From contig NZ_JADEKP010000002.1 of assembly GCF_015234215.1 (NCBI RefSeq), forward strand, positions 372,001 through 436,000: DNA of 64,000 nucleotides, read 5' to 3'. The first letter of the stretch is position 1. Every line of letters starts with the position of its first letter. Below the pieces are notes generated by a model, which saw nothing but the letters and a program-made list of their open reading frames with translations, searched no databases and had not been told where the DNA came from. The stretch is from Clostridium chrysemydis (lineage in GTDB: Bacteria; Bacillota; Clostridia; Clostridiales; Clostridiaceae). The position numbers and the translations under genes are program-made. Shown in pieces: positions 16,372 through 24,821 of this stretch.

Positions 16372-17367
16372 ATGAAGGTTACAATAAAAGATGTAGCAAG
16401 CCTTTCTGGCGTTTCTAAATCTACAGTTTCAAGAGTTTTATCTAATGACTCTAGAATAAGTGAAACAACAAAAGAAAAGGTAAATGCTGCAATAGAAAGA
16501 CTTAATTATAAGCCAAACGTAATAGCTAGAAGTTTAGCTATTAATAAAACTAAGATTTTAGGCGTAATAATTCCAAGGGAAGCAGAAGATTCTTTTTCAA
16601 ATCCTTTTTTTATTCAAGCTATGAAGGGAATGAGCATTTGTGCTGGAGAAAAGGGATATCATATAATGTATTCTTTTAGTGAGGAAGAAGAAGGACTTAT
16701 TAAAAGCATAAACGACTTTTCATCAAATAATATGATAGATGGAATTTGCCTTTTAAGTACGACAGTTAACGATAAATGCATTAAAAGCTTAAATGATAAA
16801 AACTTTCCCTACGTAACTATAGGAAGACCTGAAAATCCTAAAGAAGGTTTGTGGGTAGATAACGATAACTTTAAAGCTATGGAAGATGTGGTTTTAAAAT
16901 TAATAGAAAAAGGTCACAAGAAAATAGGGTTTGTCGGGGCTAAAAAAGATATGAATGTATCAAGAGATAGACTTGGAGGGTATCTTCAAGGGATTTTGGT
17001 AAAAGGGATAAATATAGATAGAAATATCATAAAAGAAGGAGAAAGCTTTACTATAGAAGAAGGATATAAATTATCTAAAGAAGTTTTAAAAGAAGGTGTA
17101 ACAGCTATAATTGGAACTGATGATTTGTTAGCACTTGGAATACTTGAAGCTGTAAACGAAAGCGGCAGAGAAATTTCTGTTGTAGGATTTAATAATATTT
17201 CAATTGCAAAATTTCAAAAGCCAGCCCTTTCTTCAGTAGATATTAATGGAAGTGAACTTGGATACTCTGCAATTGAGCTTTTAATTAATAAATTAGAAGA
17301 TAAAGAAATAAAAGAAAATTTTAAAATTGTAAAAACAGAACTTATAGAAAGGGAATCTTTAAGGTAG
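16372..17367 (+). CDS. LacI-family repressor of the sugar operon
   Basis: A 331-residue LacI/GalR regulator. The N terminus has the family helix-turn-helix (TIKDVASLSGVSKSTVSRVL) and hinge (YKPNVIARSLA), followed by a periplasmic-binding-protein-like effector domain to the end. The downstream glucosidase/PTS operon has two palindromes with the LacI-family core AAACGGTT, one just after this gene and one at the operon promoter, so this protein very probably binds there. The effector is likely an alpha-glucoside or its phosphate. AAGGGGAG precedes the ATG. Confidence 0.92.
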   Translation: MKVTIKDVASLSGVSKSTVSRVLSNDSRISETTKEKVNAAIERLNYKPNVIARSLAINKTKILGVIIPREAEDSFSNPFFIQAMKGMSICAGEKGYHIMYSFSEEEEGLIKSINDFSSNNMIDGICLLSTTVNDKCIKSLNDKNFPYVTIGRPENPKEGLWVDNDNFKAMEDVVLKLIEKGHKKIGFVGAKKDMNVSRDRLGGYLQGILVKGINIDRNIIKEGESFTIEEGYKLSKEVLKEGVTAIIGTDDLLALGILEAVNESGREISVVGFNNISIAKFQKPALSSVDINGSELGYSAIELLINKLEDKEIKENFKIVKTELIERESLR

Positions 17368-17378
17368 ATTCTTTTTTT
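17349..17378 (+). terminator. Terminator overlapping the repressor stop codon
   Basis: GAATCT (17353-17358) pairs with AGATTC (17366-17371), extended by A-T and G-T pairs, followed by seven T. The stop TAG lies inside the stem-loop. Separates the repressor from the sugar operon. Confidence 0.7.
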
Positions 17379-17384
17379 ATCACT

Positions 17385-17410
17385 CTTTTGTGCAAACGGT
17401 TGCACAAAAG
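17385..17410. promoter_or_regulatory. LacI-family operator O1
   Basis: Arms CTTTTGTGCAA and TTGCACAAAAG around ACGG: 11-bp perfect inverted repeat with a central CG. It lies between repressor and operon, 124 bp centre to centre from O2, so repression by DNA looping is possible. Confidence 0.85.
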
Positions 17411-17473
17411 GTGAAATAATTAGTATTAAAGAGTATTATAGAGATAATTTTAAAATTTGAGGGTTTATAGATT

Positions 17474-17501
17474 TTGAGAATTTTAAATTTTTAAGTATAA
17501 T
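17474..17501 (+). promoter_or_regulatory. Sigma-A promoter of the sugar operon
   Basis: TTGAGA (17474-17479), 16 bases, TATAAT (17496-17501). The expected start of transcription falls at about 17508, immediately before operator O2. Confidence 0.7.
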
Positions 17502-17513
17502 ACAATTATGATA

Positions 17514-17529
17514 GTGCAAACGGTTGCAC
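17514..17529. promoter_or_regulatory. LacI-family operator O2
   Basis: GTGCAAACGGTTGCAC, the same core as O1 with shorter arms. Its place at about +6 to +21 would block promoter escape. Confidence 0.85.
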
Positions 17530-17554
17530 GGAGCTTAGCTAGTGGAGGAATATT

Positions 17555-19216
17555 ATGAAAAGAATATGGTGGAAGGAAGCCTGCGGATATCAGATTTATC
17601 CAAGGAGTTTTAAAGACTCAAATGGAGATGGAATCGGAGATATAAATGGAATTACTTCTAAATTAGATTATATAAAAGATTTAGGGATAGATGTTATTTG
17701 GATTTGTCCTATGTACAAATCTCCAAATGATGATAATGGGTATGATATAAGCGATTATAAAGATATCATGGAAGACTTCGGTACTATGGAAGACTTTGAT
17801 AATTTCTTAAGAGAAGTTCATAAAAGAGATATGAAGTTAATTATTGATTTAGTTGTAAATCATACAAGCGATGAGCATCCTTGGTTTTTAGAATCTAGAT
17901 CTTCTAAAGACAACGAAAAGAGAGACTGGTATATTTGGAAATCTGGAAGTGAAAATAAAGAACCAAACAACTGGGAAAGTATCTTTTCAGGAAGTGCTTG
18001 GGAATACGATGAAAAAACAGGCGAGTACTATATGCATTTATTTACTAAAAAGCAGCCAGATTTAAACTGGGAAAACAAAGATATGAGAAACGAAGTTTAC
18101 AAAATGATAAACTGGTGGCTTGATAAAGGGATAGATGGGTTTAGAGTAGATGCTATAAGTCACATCAAAAAAGAAGAGGGGCTTAAGGATATGGATAATC
18201 CAAATGGTGATAGATACGTTTCATCATTTGATAAGCATATGAATCAAGAGGGTATACATGATTTCTTAGAAGAATTAAAAGAAGAAACATTTAAAAAATA
18301 TGACATTATGACAGTTGGAGAAGCTAACGGAGTGAGTTCAGAAGATGCAAACCTTTGGGTTTCAGAAGAGTCTGGGAAATTCAATATGGTATTCCAATTT
18401 CAGCATTTAGACCTTTGGGGGGCTGAAGATGATTTTAAATTAAATGTTAAAGAGCTAAAAGAAATATTAAGTTCTTGGCAATATAATTTAGAAGGAGTCG
18501 GTTGGAACGCTTTATTTATAGAAAATCATGATATTCCAAGGGTAGTTTCAAAATGGGGAAATGATACTAAATATAGAAAAGAAAGTGCAAAATCATTAGC
18601 CCTTATGTATTTTATGCAGTGCGGAACGCCTTTTATATATCAAGGGCAAGAAATAGGAATGACTAACGTTAGGTTTGAATCTATAAAAGAATACGATGAC
18701 GTTAAATCAATAAATATTTATAACGAAAGTTTAGCACTTGGAGAGTCTAAAGAAGAGGCTTTAAAATACGTTTGGGCAGTATCTAGGGATAATACTAGAA
18801 CGCCTATGCAGTGGGATGATTCTTTAAATGCAGGATTTACAGAAGGAAAGCCTTGGATAAAAATTAATCCTTCATATAAAGAAATAAATGTTAAAAAAGA
18901 AGAAGAGGATGAAAATTCTATTTTAAATTTCTACAAAAGGATTATAAAAATAAGAAAAGAAAATGATGCACTTATATATGGTAAATACGATTTAATCTTA
19001 AAAGATGATGAAAAAATATATGCATACACTAGAAAATTAGAAGATGAGAAATTTATTATAATATGTAATTTAACAGAAGAAAAAGCATTATACGAGTATG
19101 AAGAGGTAGTATTAAAAGGGGAAAATCTTATAATTTCAAATTATGAAGTATCAGAAACAGAAGATACTAAAAAGATTTTATTAAAACCTTACGAGTGTAG
19201 ACTTTACAGAATTTAA
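17555..19216 (+). CDS. GH13 alpha-glucosidase (oligo-1,6-glucosidase type)
   Basis: A 553-residue cytosolic glycoside hydrolase of family 13, subfamily 31-like. It opens with WWKEACGYQIYPRSFKDSNG, the hallmark of oligo-1,6-glucosidase and trehalose-6-phosphate hydrolase. Conserved regions: LVVNHTSDEHPWF, the nucleophile Asp in DGFRVDAISH (about 199), the acid/base Glu in TVGEANG (about 256), and the stabilising Asp in ENHDIPR (about 325), then DNTRTPMQW. It should release glucose from isomaltose/maltose-type sugars or hydrolyse an incoming phosphorylated disaccharide. The following PTS transporter would supply its substrate. I cannot separate MalL from TreA activity by eye. GGAGG precedes the ATG. 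Confidence 0.92.
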   Translation: MKRIWWKEACGYQIYPRSFKDSNGDGIGDINGITSKLDYIKDLGIDVIWICPMYKSPNDDNGYDISDYKDIMEDFGTMEDFDNFLREVHKRDMKLIIDLVVNHTSDEHPWFLESRSSKDNEKRDWYIWKSGSENKEPNNWESIFSGSAWEYDEKTGEYYMHLFTKKQPDLNWENKDMRNEVYKMINWWLDKGIDGFRVDAISHIKKEEGLKDMDNPNGDRYVSSFDKHMNQEGIHDFLEELKEETFKKYDIMTVGEANGVSSEDANLWVSEESGKFNMVFQFQHLDLWGAEDDFKLNVKELKEILSSWQYNLEGVGWNALFIENHDIPRVVSKWGNDTKYRKESAKSLALMYFMQCGTPFIYQGQEIGMTNVRFESIKEYDDVKSINIYNESLALGESKEEALKYVWAVSRDNTRTPMQWDDSLNAGFTEGKPWIKINPSYKEINVKKEEEDENSILNFYKRIIKIRKENDALIYGKYDLILKDDEKIYAYTRKLEDEKFIIICNLTEEKALYEYEEVVLKGENLIISNYEVSETEDTKKILLKPYECRLYRI

Positions 19217-19252
19217 TATAAAAGGATATTGAGAAAAAGAGGAGTGTTAATA

Positions 19253-20893
19253 ATGAAGAAGTTCAAATTAGGTTCATTTGATTTCTGGCAAAAGTTTGGT
19301 AAGGCATTACTAGTAGTAGTTGCAGTAATGCCAGCTGCTGGAATAATGATTTCATTAGGTAAAGTTTTAGGAATGTATATCGATGTTTCTATAGTTAAGA
19401 CTATTGCAAGAGTTATGGAAGATATCGGTTGGGGAATTATTGGGAATTTAAACATATTATTTGCAGTAGCTATAGGTGGTTCTTGGGCAAAAGAACGTGC
19501 AGGTGGTGCTTTTGCAGGGCTGTTAGCTTTCGTTTTAACTAATAGAATAACAGGGGTTATATTTGGTGTAACTAATGATATGCTATTAGAAAAAGGTTCG
19601 ACAGTTCACTCTTTATTTGGAAGCGAGCTTATAGTAAAGGATTACTTTACATCGGTTTTAGGAGCTCCAGCTTTAAATATGGGAGTTTTCGTTGGAATTA
19701 TAGCAGGATTTTTAGGGGCGTACCTTTATAATAAATATTATAACTTTAACAAATTACCAAACTCTTTAGCTTTCTTTAACGGTAAAAGATTTGTACCATT
19801 TATGGTTATTGTAGGTTCTACAATAGTTGCAATTATACTTTCAATAGTTTGGCCAATTTTACAATCAGGATTAAACGCCTTTGGTGCATGGCTTGCAGCT
19901 TCAAAAGATTCAGCACCGATTTTAGCTCCATTTGTATACGGTACATTAGAACGTTTATTATTACCATTTGGACTACATCACATGCTTACAGTTCCTATGA
20001 ACTATACAGAACTTGGAGGAGTTTATCACATATTAACAGGACCAGCTGCTGGAACAACTGTTGCAGGACAAGACCCTCTATGGCTTGCTTGGATTACAGA
20101 TTTAAATAACTTAAAAGATGCTGGAGATATGTCAGCTTATAATAATTTACTTCATTCAGTAACTCCTGCAAGATTTAAGGTAGGACAAGTTATAGGATCA
20201 TTTGCTTCATTAATGGGTATAGCGCTTGCTATGTATAAAAATGTTGATAAAGAAAAGAAATCAAAATATAAACCAGTATTTTTATCAGCTGCCCTTGCAG
20301 TTATATTAACAGGTGTAACAGAACCTATTGAATTTATGTTTATGTTTATATCACCAATTCTTTATGTTGCTTATGCAGTATTAACAGGTATAGCTTTTGC
20401 CCTTGCAGATATTGTGAATTTAAGGATACATGCCTTTGGAGGAATAGAGTTTTTAACAAGGACGCCTCTTATGATAAATGCAGGATTAATTGGAGATTTA
20501 ATTAACTTTGTTATAGCTTGTGTAATTTTCTTCTTTGCAAACTACTTTTTATTTAACTTCTTAATTAAAAAGTTTAAAATAGCTACTCCAGGAAGAAGGG
20601 GGAACTATATAGACGATGAAGAGGAAGAAGAGTCTAAAGGAAAAGAATCTAATGAGAAGAGAGTAAATGCTATAATAGAGTTATTAGGTGGCAAAGAAAA
20701 TATAGAAGATGTTGATGCTTGCATGACAAGGCTTCGTGTAACTGTAAAAGATATAGATGAAGTAGGAGATGAAGCTTCTTGGAAAAAAGAAGGAGCTTTA
20801 GGATTAATTTTAAAAGATAAGGGAGTACAGGCTATATACGGACCTAAGGCAGATGTCTTAAAGTCTGATATACAGGATGTATTAGGATTATAA
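19253..20893 (+). CDS. PTS EIICB, glucose/maltose (alpha-glucoside) type
   Basis: A 546-residue phosphotransferase permease with an N-terminal EIIC domain (about ten hydrophobic segments, residues 10-445, including ILTGVTEPIEFMFMFISP) and a C-terminal EIIB domain. The EIIB phosphorylation Cys is in VDACMTRLRVTV (about C490). There is no EIIA domain here or nearby, so phosphate must come from an EIIA encoded elsewhere. It imports and phosphorylates a sugar, most likely maltose or a related alpha-glucoside, judging from the glucosidase upstream and the LacI operators. The ATG at 19253 follows AGAGGAG; an in-frame TTG 24 bases upstream is not preferred. Confidence 0.92.
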   Translation: MKKFKLGSFDFWQKFGKALLVVVAVMPAAGIMISLGKVLGMYIDVSIVKTIARVMEDIGWGIIGNLNILFAVAIGGSWAKERAGGAFAGLLAFVLTNRITGVIFGVTNDMLLEKGSTVHSLFGSELIVKDYFTSVLGAPALNMGVFVGIIAGFLGAYLYNKYYNFNKLPNSLAFFNGKRFVPFMVIVGSTIVAIILSIVWPILQSGLNAFGAWLAASKDSAPILAPFVYGTLERLLLPFGLHHMLTVPMNYTELGGVYHILTGPAAGTTVAGQDPLWLAWITDLNNLKDAGDMSAYNNLLHSVTPARFKVGQVIGSFASLMGIALAMYKNVDKEKKSKYKPVFLSAALAVILTGVTEPIEFMFMFISPILYVAYAVLTGIAFALADIVNLRIHAFGGIEFLTRTPLMINAGLIGDLINFVIACVIFFFANYFLFNFLIKKFKIATPGRRGNYIDDEEEEESKGKESNEKRVNAIIELLGGKENIEDVDACMTRLRVTVKDIDEVGDEASWKKEGALGLILKDKGVQAIYGPKADVLKSDIQDVLGL

Positions 20894-20895
20894 AA

Positions 20896-21687
20896 ATGAG
20901 ATTATTAACTTTAAATTGCCATAGCTTTATGGAAGAAAACTATGAAGAAAAGATTTTAGAGACAGTAAAAGTTATAGCTAAAAATGATTATGATGTTATA
21001 GCCTTTCAAGAGGCAAGTCAAAGCATAGATTATTTAATAGAATATGATAATCTTAGAAATGATAATTATGCTTTAAGAATACAAAAGGAACTTAAAAAGT
21101 TAAATAAAGATTATAACTTATTTTGGGATTACTCTCACATAGGATATGATAGATTTGAAGAAGGGCTTGCAATTTTAACTAAAAAAGAAATGATTTCTAA
21201 AGAAAGCTTCTTTGTATCAAAAATAAAAGATAAAAGCTACTGGAAAACAAGAAAAATATTAAAGGTAACTATAAAAGAAGAAAACGAGTTAATAGATATT
21301 TATTCTTGTCATCTAGGGTGGTTTAAAGATGAAGAAGAAAGTTCAAAATATCAAATAGATGAAATAATGAAAAAAATAGATAAAAATAGAATATCTATTC
21401 TTATGGGAGACTTTAATAGTGAAGCTTATGTAGAAAATGAAGGGTATGATTATTTAACAAAAGAATATTCACTTTTTGATACATTTAGCTTAGCAGAAAA
21501 TAAAGATTCTGGGATTACAGTAATCGGTAAAATTGACGGCTGGGAATCTACAGTAGATAAGAGGATAGATTTAATACTATCTAATAAAAAGATTAAAGTA
21601 ATAGAATCTAAAGTGATATTTAATGGAAAAAATGAAGCTGTAGTATCAGATCATTTTGGATTAGATGTAGTTTGTAACTTAAATTAA
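20896..21687 (+). CDS. Endonuclease/exonuclease/phosphatase-family protein
   Basis: A 263-residue cytosolic member of the EEP metal hydrolase superfamily. Motifs in order: LNCHSF, FQEASQ (metal Glu), CHLGW, MGDFNSEA (catalytic Asp/Asn), RIDLILSNKK and VSDHFGLDV (catalytic Asp-His). EEP proteins cut DNA, lipid phosphates or sugar phosphates. It starts 2 bases after the PTS stop, so it belongs to the sugar operon, and a role on a phosphorylated or phosphodiester sugar is worth considering. The substrate is not visible from sequence. The frame has no signal peptide. Confidence 0.88.
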   Translation: MRLLTLNCHSFMEENYEEKILETVKVIAKNDYDVIAFQEASQSIDYLIEYDNLRNDNYALRIQKELKKLNKDYNLFWDYSHIGYDRFEEGLAILTKKEMISKESFFVSKIKDKSYWKTRKILKVTIKEENELIDIYSCHLGWFKDEEESSKYQIDEIMKKIDKNRISILMGDFNSEAYVENEGYDYLTKEYSLFDTFSLAENKDSGITVIGKIDGWESTVDKRIDLILSNKKIKVIESKVIFNGKNEAVVSDHFGLDVVCNLN

Positions 21688-21703
21688 TATAAATAAATAA
21701 CGT

Positions 21704-21736
21704 AAAAAACGGTAGTATAAGTACTACCGTTTTTTA
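21704..21736. terminator. Bidirectional intrinsic terminator
   Basis: AAAACGGTAGTA, loop TAAG, TACTACCGTTTT plus T-run. Ends the sugar operon and, on the other strand, the zinc-ribbon gene. Confidence 0.9.
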
Positions 21737-22177
21737 TGTTCTCATCTTAAATTCTTTAGAGCATTTTTTGCAAGTTACGATTATATTTTTTTTACCTCTT
21801 GGTAATCTGAGTTTTTGTTTGCAGTTTGGGCATTTAACTATTTTAAACTTCTTTTTTTGGTCTATACTGTATTTCATTCTAGAAAACATCTGTGAAAAAC
21901 CAAATCCTAAATGTTCAAAAGTTATTCTAGGCATATAAGGTATAGCTTTGCCACGCTTACTTAAAAAAGAATTTGCTTTAGATATAAATTTATAGTTTTC
22001 ACCTTCACGTTTAACTATATTTTTAGAAAGTGCTCTAAGTATTACAATAAATATAAGAGCTAGTCCTAAAATACTTATAAACGGAATGAACATAGAAAGT
22101 ATTCCACATAAAAGGTTTAATACAAGTAAAAATAAAGATAATAAGTCAAAACCGTATCTATTTTTAAAAAATTTCAT
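21734..22177 (-). CDS. Membrane protein with C-terminal zinc ribbon
   Basis: A 147-residue protein with two N-terminal membrane helices (about 10-30 and 32-48, LLSLFLLVLNLLCGILSMFI and the following stretch), a basic linker, and a C-terminal zinc ribbon CPNCKQKLRLPRG ... CKKC (about 116-140). The C-P-x-C-x-x-x-L-R-x-P motif resembles zinc ribbons found in many Firmicute membrane proteins of unknown role. No partner gene is adjacent on the same strand. Function unknown. Confidence 0.8.
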   Translation of the reverse strand: MKFFKNRYGFDLLSLFLLVLNLLCGILSMFIPFISILGLALIFIVILRALSKNIVKREGENYKFISKANSFLSKRGKAIPYMPRITFEHLGFGFSQMFSRMKYSIDQKKKFKIVKCPNCKQKLRLPRGKKNIIVTCKKCSKEFKMRT

Positions 22178-22317
22178 TTTATCACCTCAAAAAAATCATT
22201 AAAAACATTCTATCATATAAATACTGTGAAAAAAATGTTAATTGTATATTATTAATAAGTTTTATAATATTTGCAAATGATATAATGAAATTAAATAAAT
22301 CTAAGGAGGAGAATATA

Positions 22318-22485
22318 ATGAATGAAATAAAAAAAATAATAAAAGCTGAAGAAGAAAAGATGGTAAAACATCATTCTGATAAAAAATATGAAACAGTTAC
22401 TCAAGAAGAAAGAATAGAAATGAAAAAAGAAGAAATAGCAAAAGGCGACGAAGATAAAAATAAAGAATGGGAACTTATAAGATAG
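22318..22485 (+). CDS. Small highly charged protein
   Basis: A 55-residue protein, about half Lys and Glu, predicted to be a single long helix (MNEIKKIIKAEEEKMVKHHS ...). AAGGAGGAG sits 8 bases before the ATG at 22318 and a strong terminator follows, so the gene is credible despite its size. Family not recognised. Confidence 0.65.
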   Translation: MNEIKKIIKAEEEKMVKHHSDKKYETVTQEERIEMKKEEIAKGDEDKNKEWELIR

Positions 22486-22498
22486 TTATAATATTGTA

Positions 22499-22538
22499 AG
22501 CATAGAAAGAAAAATTAAATCTTTCTATGCTTTTTTTT
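22499..22538 (+). terminator. Intrinsic terminator
   Basis: AGCATAGAAAGA, a 9-base loop, TCTTTCTATGCT, then a T-run. Confidence 0.9.
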
Positions 22539-22723
22539 AAACATTATTTCATGCATTAAATATATAAAAAGGATACAAAATAAATAAGTGAAAATTATTT
22601 AAAAAATAATGTAGAAAAATTAACAAAATAATTATTTACAAATACTAAGAGAAAGAGTATTATTTAACTATAAGTAGAAGATAATTAATATTCAATAATA
22701 ATAAATATCTTGGAGGGGTTAAG

Positions 22724-24058
22724 ATGAAGGTAATAGTAGTTGGATGTACACATGCTGGAACAGCAACAGTTGTAAATTTAAAAAAGGAATATAAGGATGC
22801 TGAAATAACTATCTACGAAAGAAACGATAATATTTCATTTTTATCATGTGGGATTGCACTTCATGTAGGTGGAGTAGTTAAGGCACTTGAAGATATGTTT
22901 TATAGTTCACCAGATGCCTTAGGCACTTTAGGTGTTAAAACAAATATGAAACATGATGTTTTAGATATAGATTTTGATAATAAAAAAGTTAAAGTTAAAA
23001 ACTTAGAAACTAATGAAGAGTTTTATGATAACTATGATAAATTAGTTTTAACTATAGGCTCTTGGCCAATAGTTCCAAAGTTTGAAGGCGGAGATTTAGA
23101 TAATATACTTCTTTGTAAAAATTACAATCATGCAAAAGAAGTAGTAAGAAGAGGAAAAGATGCTAAAAGCGTAGTTATTATAGGTGCAGGTTATATTGGA
23201 GTAGAACTTGCTGAAGCTTTTGAAGTTTTAGGAAAAGAAGTTACTTTAATAGATGCAGAAGAAAGAATTATGCCAAAGTACTTAGACAAAGAATTTACAG
23301 ATATAGCAGAAGCTGAATTTAAAAATCACGGAATTAATTTAGCGTTAGGTGAAAGAGTTAGCCGTTTTGAAGGAAAAGATGGAAGGGTAACTAAAGTAGT
23401 TACTGATAAAGGAACTCATAATGGAGATTTAGTTATATTATGTATTGGATTTGCACCTGCAACAGCTTTAGTTAAAGGTAAATTAGATACATTAAGTAAT
23501 GGCGCTATAATAATAGATGAATATATGAGAACTAGCAAAGAAGATGTTTTTGCAGCTGGAGATTGTTGCGTTGTTAAATACAACCCAACAGGAGAAGATA
23601 GATATATTCCTCTAGCAACAAATGCAGTTAGAATGGGAACTTTAGTAGCTAAAAATATTAAAGAGCCTAAACTAAAATATATGGGAACTCAAGGAACATC
23701 AGGTATTAAAATATACGATCAGTGTATAGCTTCAACTGGTTTAACAGAAGAGGGAGCGGCATTAGTTCCTGGATTAAATATCGGAGTTTCAGTTTTAAAA
23801 GATGATTACAGAGCTGACTTTATGCCTACTACAGAAAAAGCTATGGTTAAAATAGTTTTTGATAAAGATACAAGAAGGGTTTTAGGAGGCCAAATAATCT
23901 CTAAAGAAGACTTAACTCAATTTATGAATACACTTTCAGTTGTAATTCAAAATAAAATGACAGTAGAAGAACTTGCAATGACTGATTTCTTCTTCCAACC
24001 GCACTTTAATAAACCTTGGAGTTTATTAAATGCAGTGGCACTTGAAGTTTTAAAATAA
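22724..24058 (+). CDS. nox: NADH oxidase / CoA-disulfide reductase family flavoprotein
   Basis: A 444-residue FAD- and NAD-dependent pyridine-nucleotide-disulfide oxidoreductase. FAD binding: VVGCTHAGTATV at the N terminus and VFAAGDCC near residue 280. NAD binding: VVIIGAGYIGVELAEAFEVL. His10 and the single redox Cys42 (FLSCGI) match the water-forming NADH oxidases, where Cys42 cycles through sulfenic acid. In a clostridium this would remove oxygen and regenerate NAD+. CoA-disulfide or polysulfide reductase are alternatives in the same family. GGAGGGG precedes the ATG. Single-gene unit. Confidence 0.9.
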   Translation: MKVIVVGCTHAGTATVVNLKKEYKDAEITIYERNDNISFLSCGIALHVGGVVKALEDMFYSSPDALGTLGVKTNMKHDVLDIDFDNKKVKVKNLETNEEFYDNYDKLVLTIGSWPIVPKFEGGDLDNILLCKNYNHAKEVVRRGKDAKSVVIIGAGYIGVELAEAFEVLGKEVTLIDAEERIMPKYLDKEFTDIAEAEFKNHGINLALGERVSRFEGKDGRVTKVVTDKGTHNGDLVILCIGFAPATALVKGKLDTLSNGAIIIDEYMRTSKEDVFAAGDCCVVKYNPTGEDRYIPLATNAVRMGTLVAKNIKEPKLKYMGTQGTSGIKIYDQCIASTGLTEEGAALVPGLNIGVSVLKDDYRADFMPTTEKAMVKIVFDKDTRRVLGGQIISKEDLTQFMNTLSVVIQNKMTVEELAMTDFFFQPHFNKPWSLLNAVALEVLK

Positions 24059-24081
24059 ATTTTTAATAATTTATGATAATT

Positions 24082-24112
24082 AGCTGCATCTTTTAATAAG
24101 GTGCAGCTTTTA
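24082..24112 (+). terminator. Intrinsic terminator
   Basis: AGCTGCATCTT pairs with AAGGTGCAGCT (one wobble) around a 5-base loop, followed by TTTT. Confidence 0.8.
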
Positions 24113-24177
24113 AGCGTATAAAATATATCTTCTAGATTTAAAATAATACTATTAATTTTAATATAGGAGTGGATTTT

Positions 24178-24456
24178 ATGAATATAAAAATAGAAGAAAA
24201 CGCTAAAAAAGTATTAGTTGAACTTTTAGGTAGTAGTAAAGATGAATATATAAGGATTAAAGCAATGCTTGCTTGTGGTTCAAGTTATTATGAATTATAT
24301 ACAGACTTTAAAAGGGAAGATGATATGGAGGAGAAATTTGATTCTATCCCATTTGTTTTTGATAAATACACATATAAAGCAGCAAAAAATATTGAGATAA
24401 AATATGATAAAGAAATCTATAACAATGGATTTTATATAAAAGATATTAAAAAGTAG
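24178..24456 (+). CDS. HesB/IscA-like small protein
   Basis: A 92-residue protein whose N-terminal half (IEENAKKVLVELLGSS, YIRIKAMLACGSSYYELYTD) resembles the HesB/IscA iron-sulfur assembly fold. Only one Cys is present, and the C-x-C near the C terminus of A-type carriers is missing, so cluster transfer in the classical way is unlikely. Such degenerate HesB-like proteins are common in clostridia. The ATG at 24178 follows AGGAG; the GTG at 24169 is rejected as lying too close to it. Confidence 0.7.
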   Translation: MNIKIEENAKKVLVELLGSSKDEYIRIKAMLACGSSYYELYTDFKREDDMEEKFDSIPFVFDKYTYKAAKNIEIKYDKEIYNNGFYIKDIKK

Positions 24457-24509
24457 TATGATTTACAGAAAAGTAATATTATATTTGTCCTGTCTAAATC
24501 AAAACTAAC

Positions 24510-24538
24510 TGGTATAAAATGCTTAAATATGCTACAAT
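24510..24538 (+). promoter_or_regulatory. Extended -10 promoter of the SCIFF gene
   Basis: TGC directly before TACAAT (24533-24538), with a poor -35 (TGGTAT) 17 bases upstream. Same extended -10 form as at plc. Confidence 0.5.
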
Positions 24539-24572
24539 TATGGAGTATTTTTTTATAATGGAGGAGTTTATT

Positions 24573-24710
24573 ATGAAACACATCAAAACAATAAACAAAA
24601 CTAACATCAAAAACAGCTTAAAAAAACCTGGATGTAAAGAGTGTGCTAACTCATGTCAATCAGCATGTAAAACTTCATGTACAGTTGCAAACTTAGAGTG
24701 CGAAAACTAG
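24573..24710 (+). CDS. scfA: SCIFF ranthipeptide precursor (six Cys in 45 residues)
   Basis: A precursor peptide of exactly 45 residues with six Cys at 21, 24, 28, 32, 36 and 43, beginning MKHIKTINKTNIKNSLKKPG. This is the SCIFF family, near-universal in Clostridia and modified by the radical SAM enzyme encoded next. In the characterised C. thermocellum homologue CteA, a thioether joins Cys32 to Thr37; both residues are at the same positions here. The leader is about residues 1-19. GGAGG precedes the ATG at 24573; earlier in-frame ATGs have no ribosome site. A strong hairpin follows. Related peptides have been linked to population-level signalling, but the mature product's role here is unknown. 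Confidence 0.95.
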   Translation: MKHIKTINKTNIKNSLKKPGCKECANSCQSACKTSCTVANLECEN

Positions 24711-24750
24711 TATAAAGTTTTAAAAGTTAGTTGTTAAATACAATGAAAAG

Positions 24751-24794
24751 GCTAAATGATATGCTAAACAAAAAAGCATATCATTTAGCTTTTA
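24751..24794 (+). terminator. Terminator or attenuator between SCIFF and its maturase
   Basis: A perfect 15-bp stem GCTAAATGATATGCT (24751-24765) / AGCATATCATTTAGC (24775-24789), 9-base loop, then TTTT. Read-through would supply the maturase at a lower level than the peptide. Confidence 0.85.
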
Positions 24795-24821
24795 TACCAT
24801 ATACAAATGGAGGAGTTTTAA

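Noticed and set aside
16372-17367. Repressor and sugar genes as one transcript
   Set aside because: A terminator overlapping the repressor stop and a separate promoter at 17474 separate them.
17514-17529. CcpA cre site
   Set aside because: The core resembles cre, but the flanking positions do not fit, and the close twin beside a LacI gene favours a dedicated operator.
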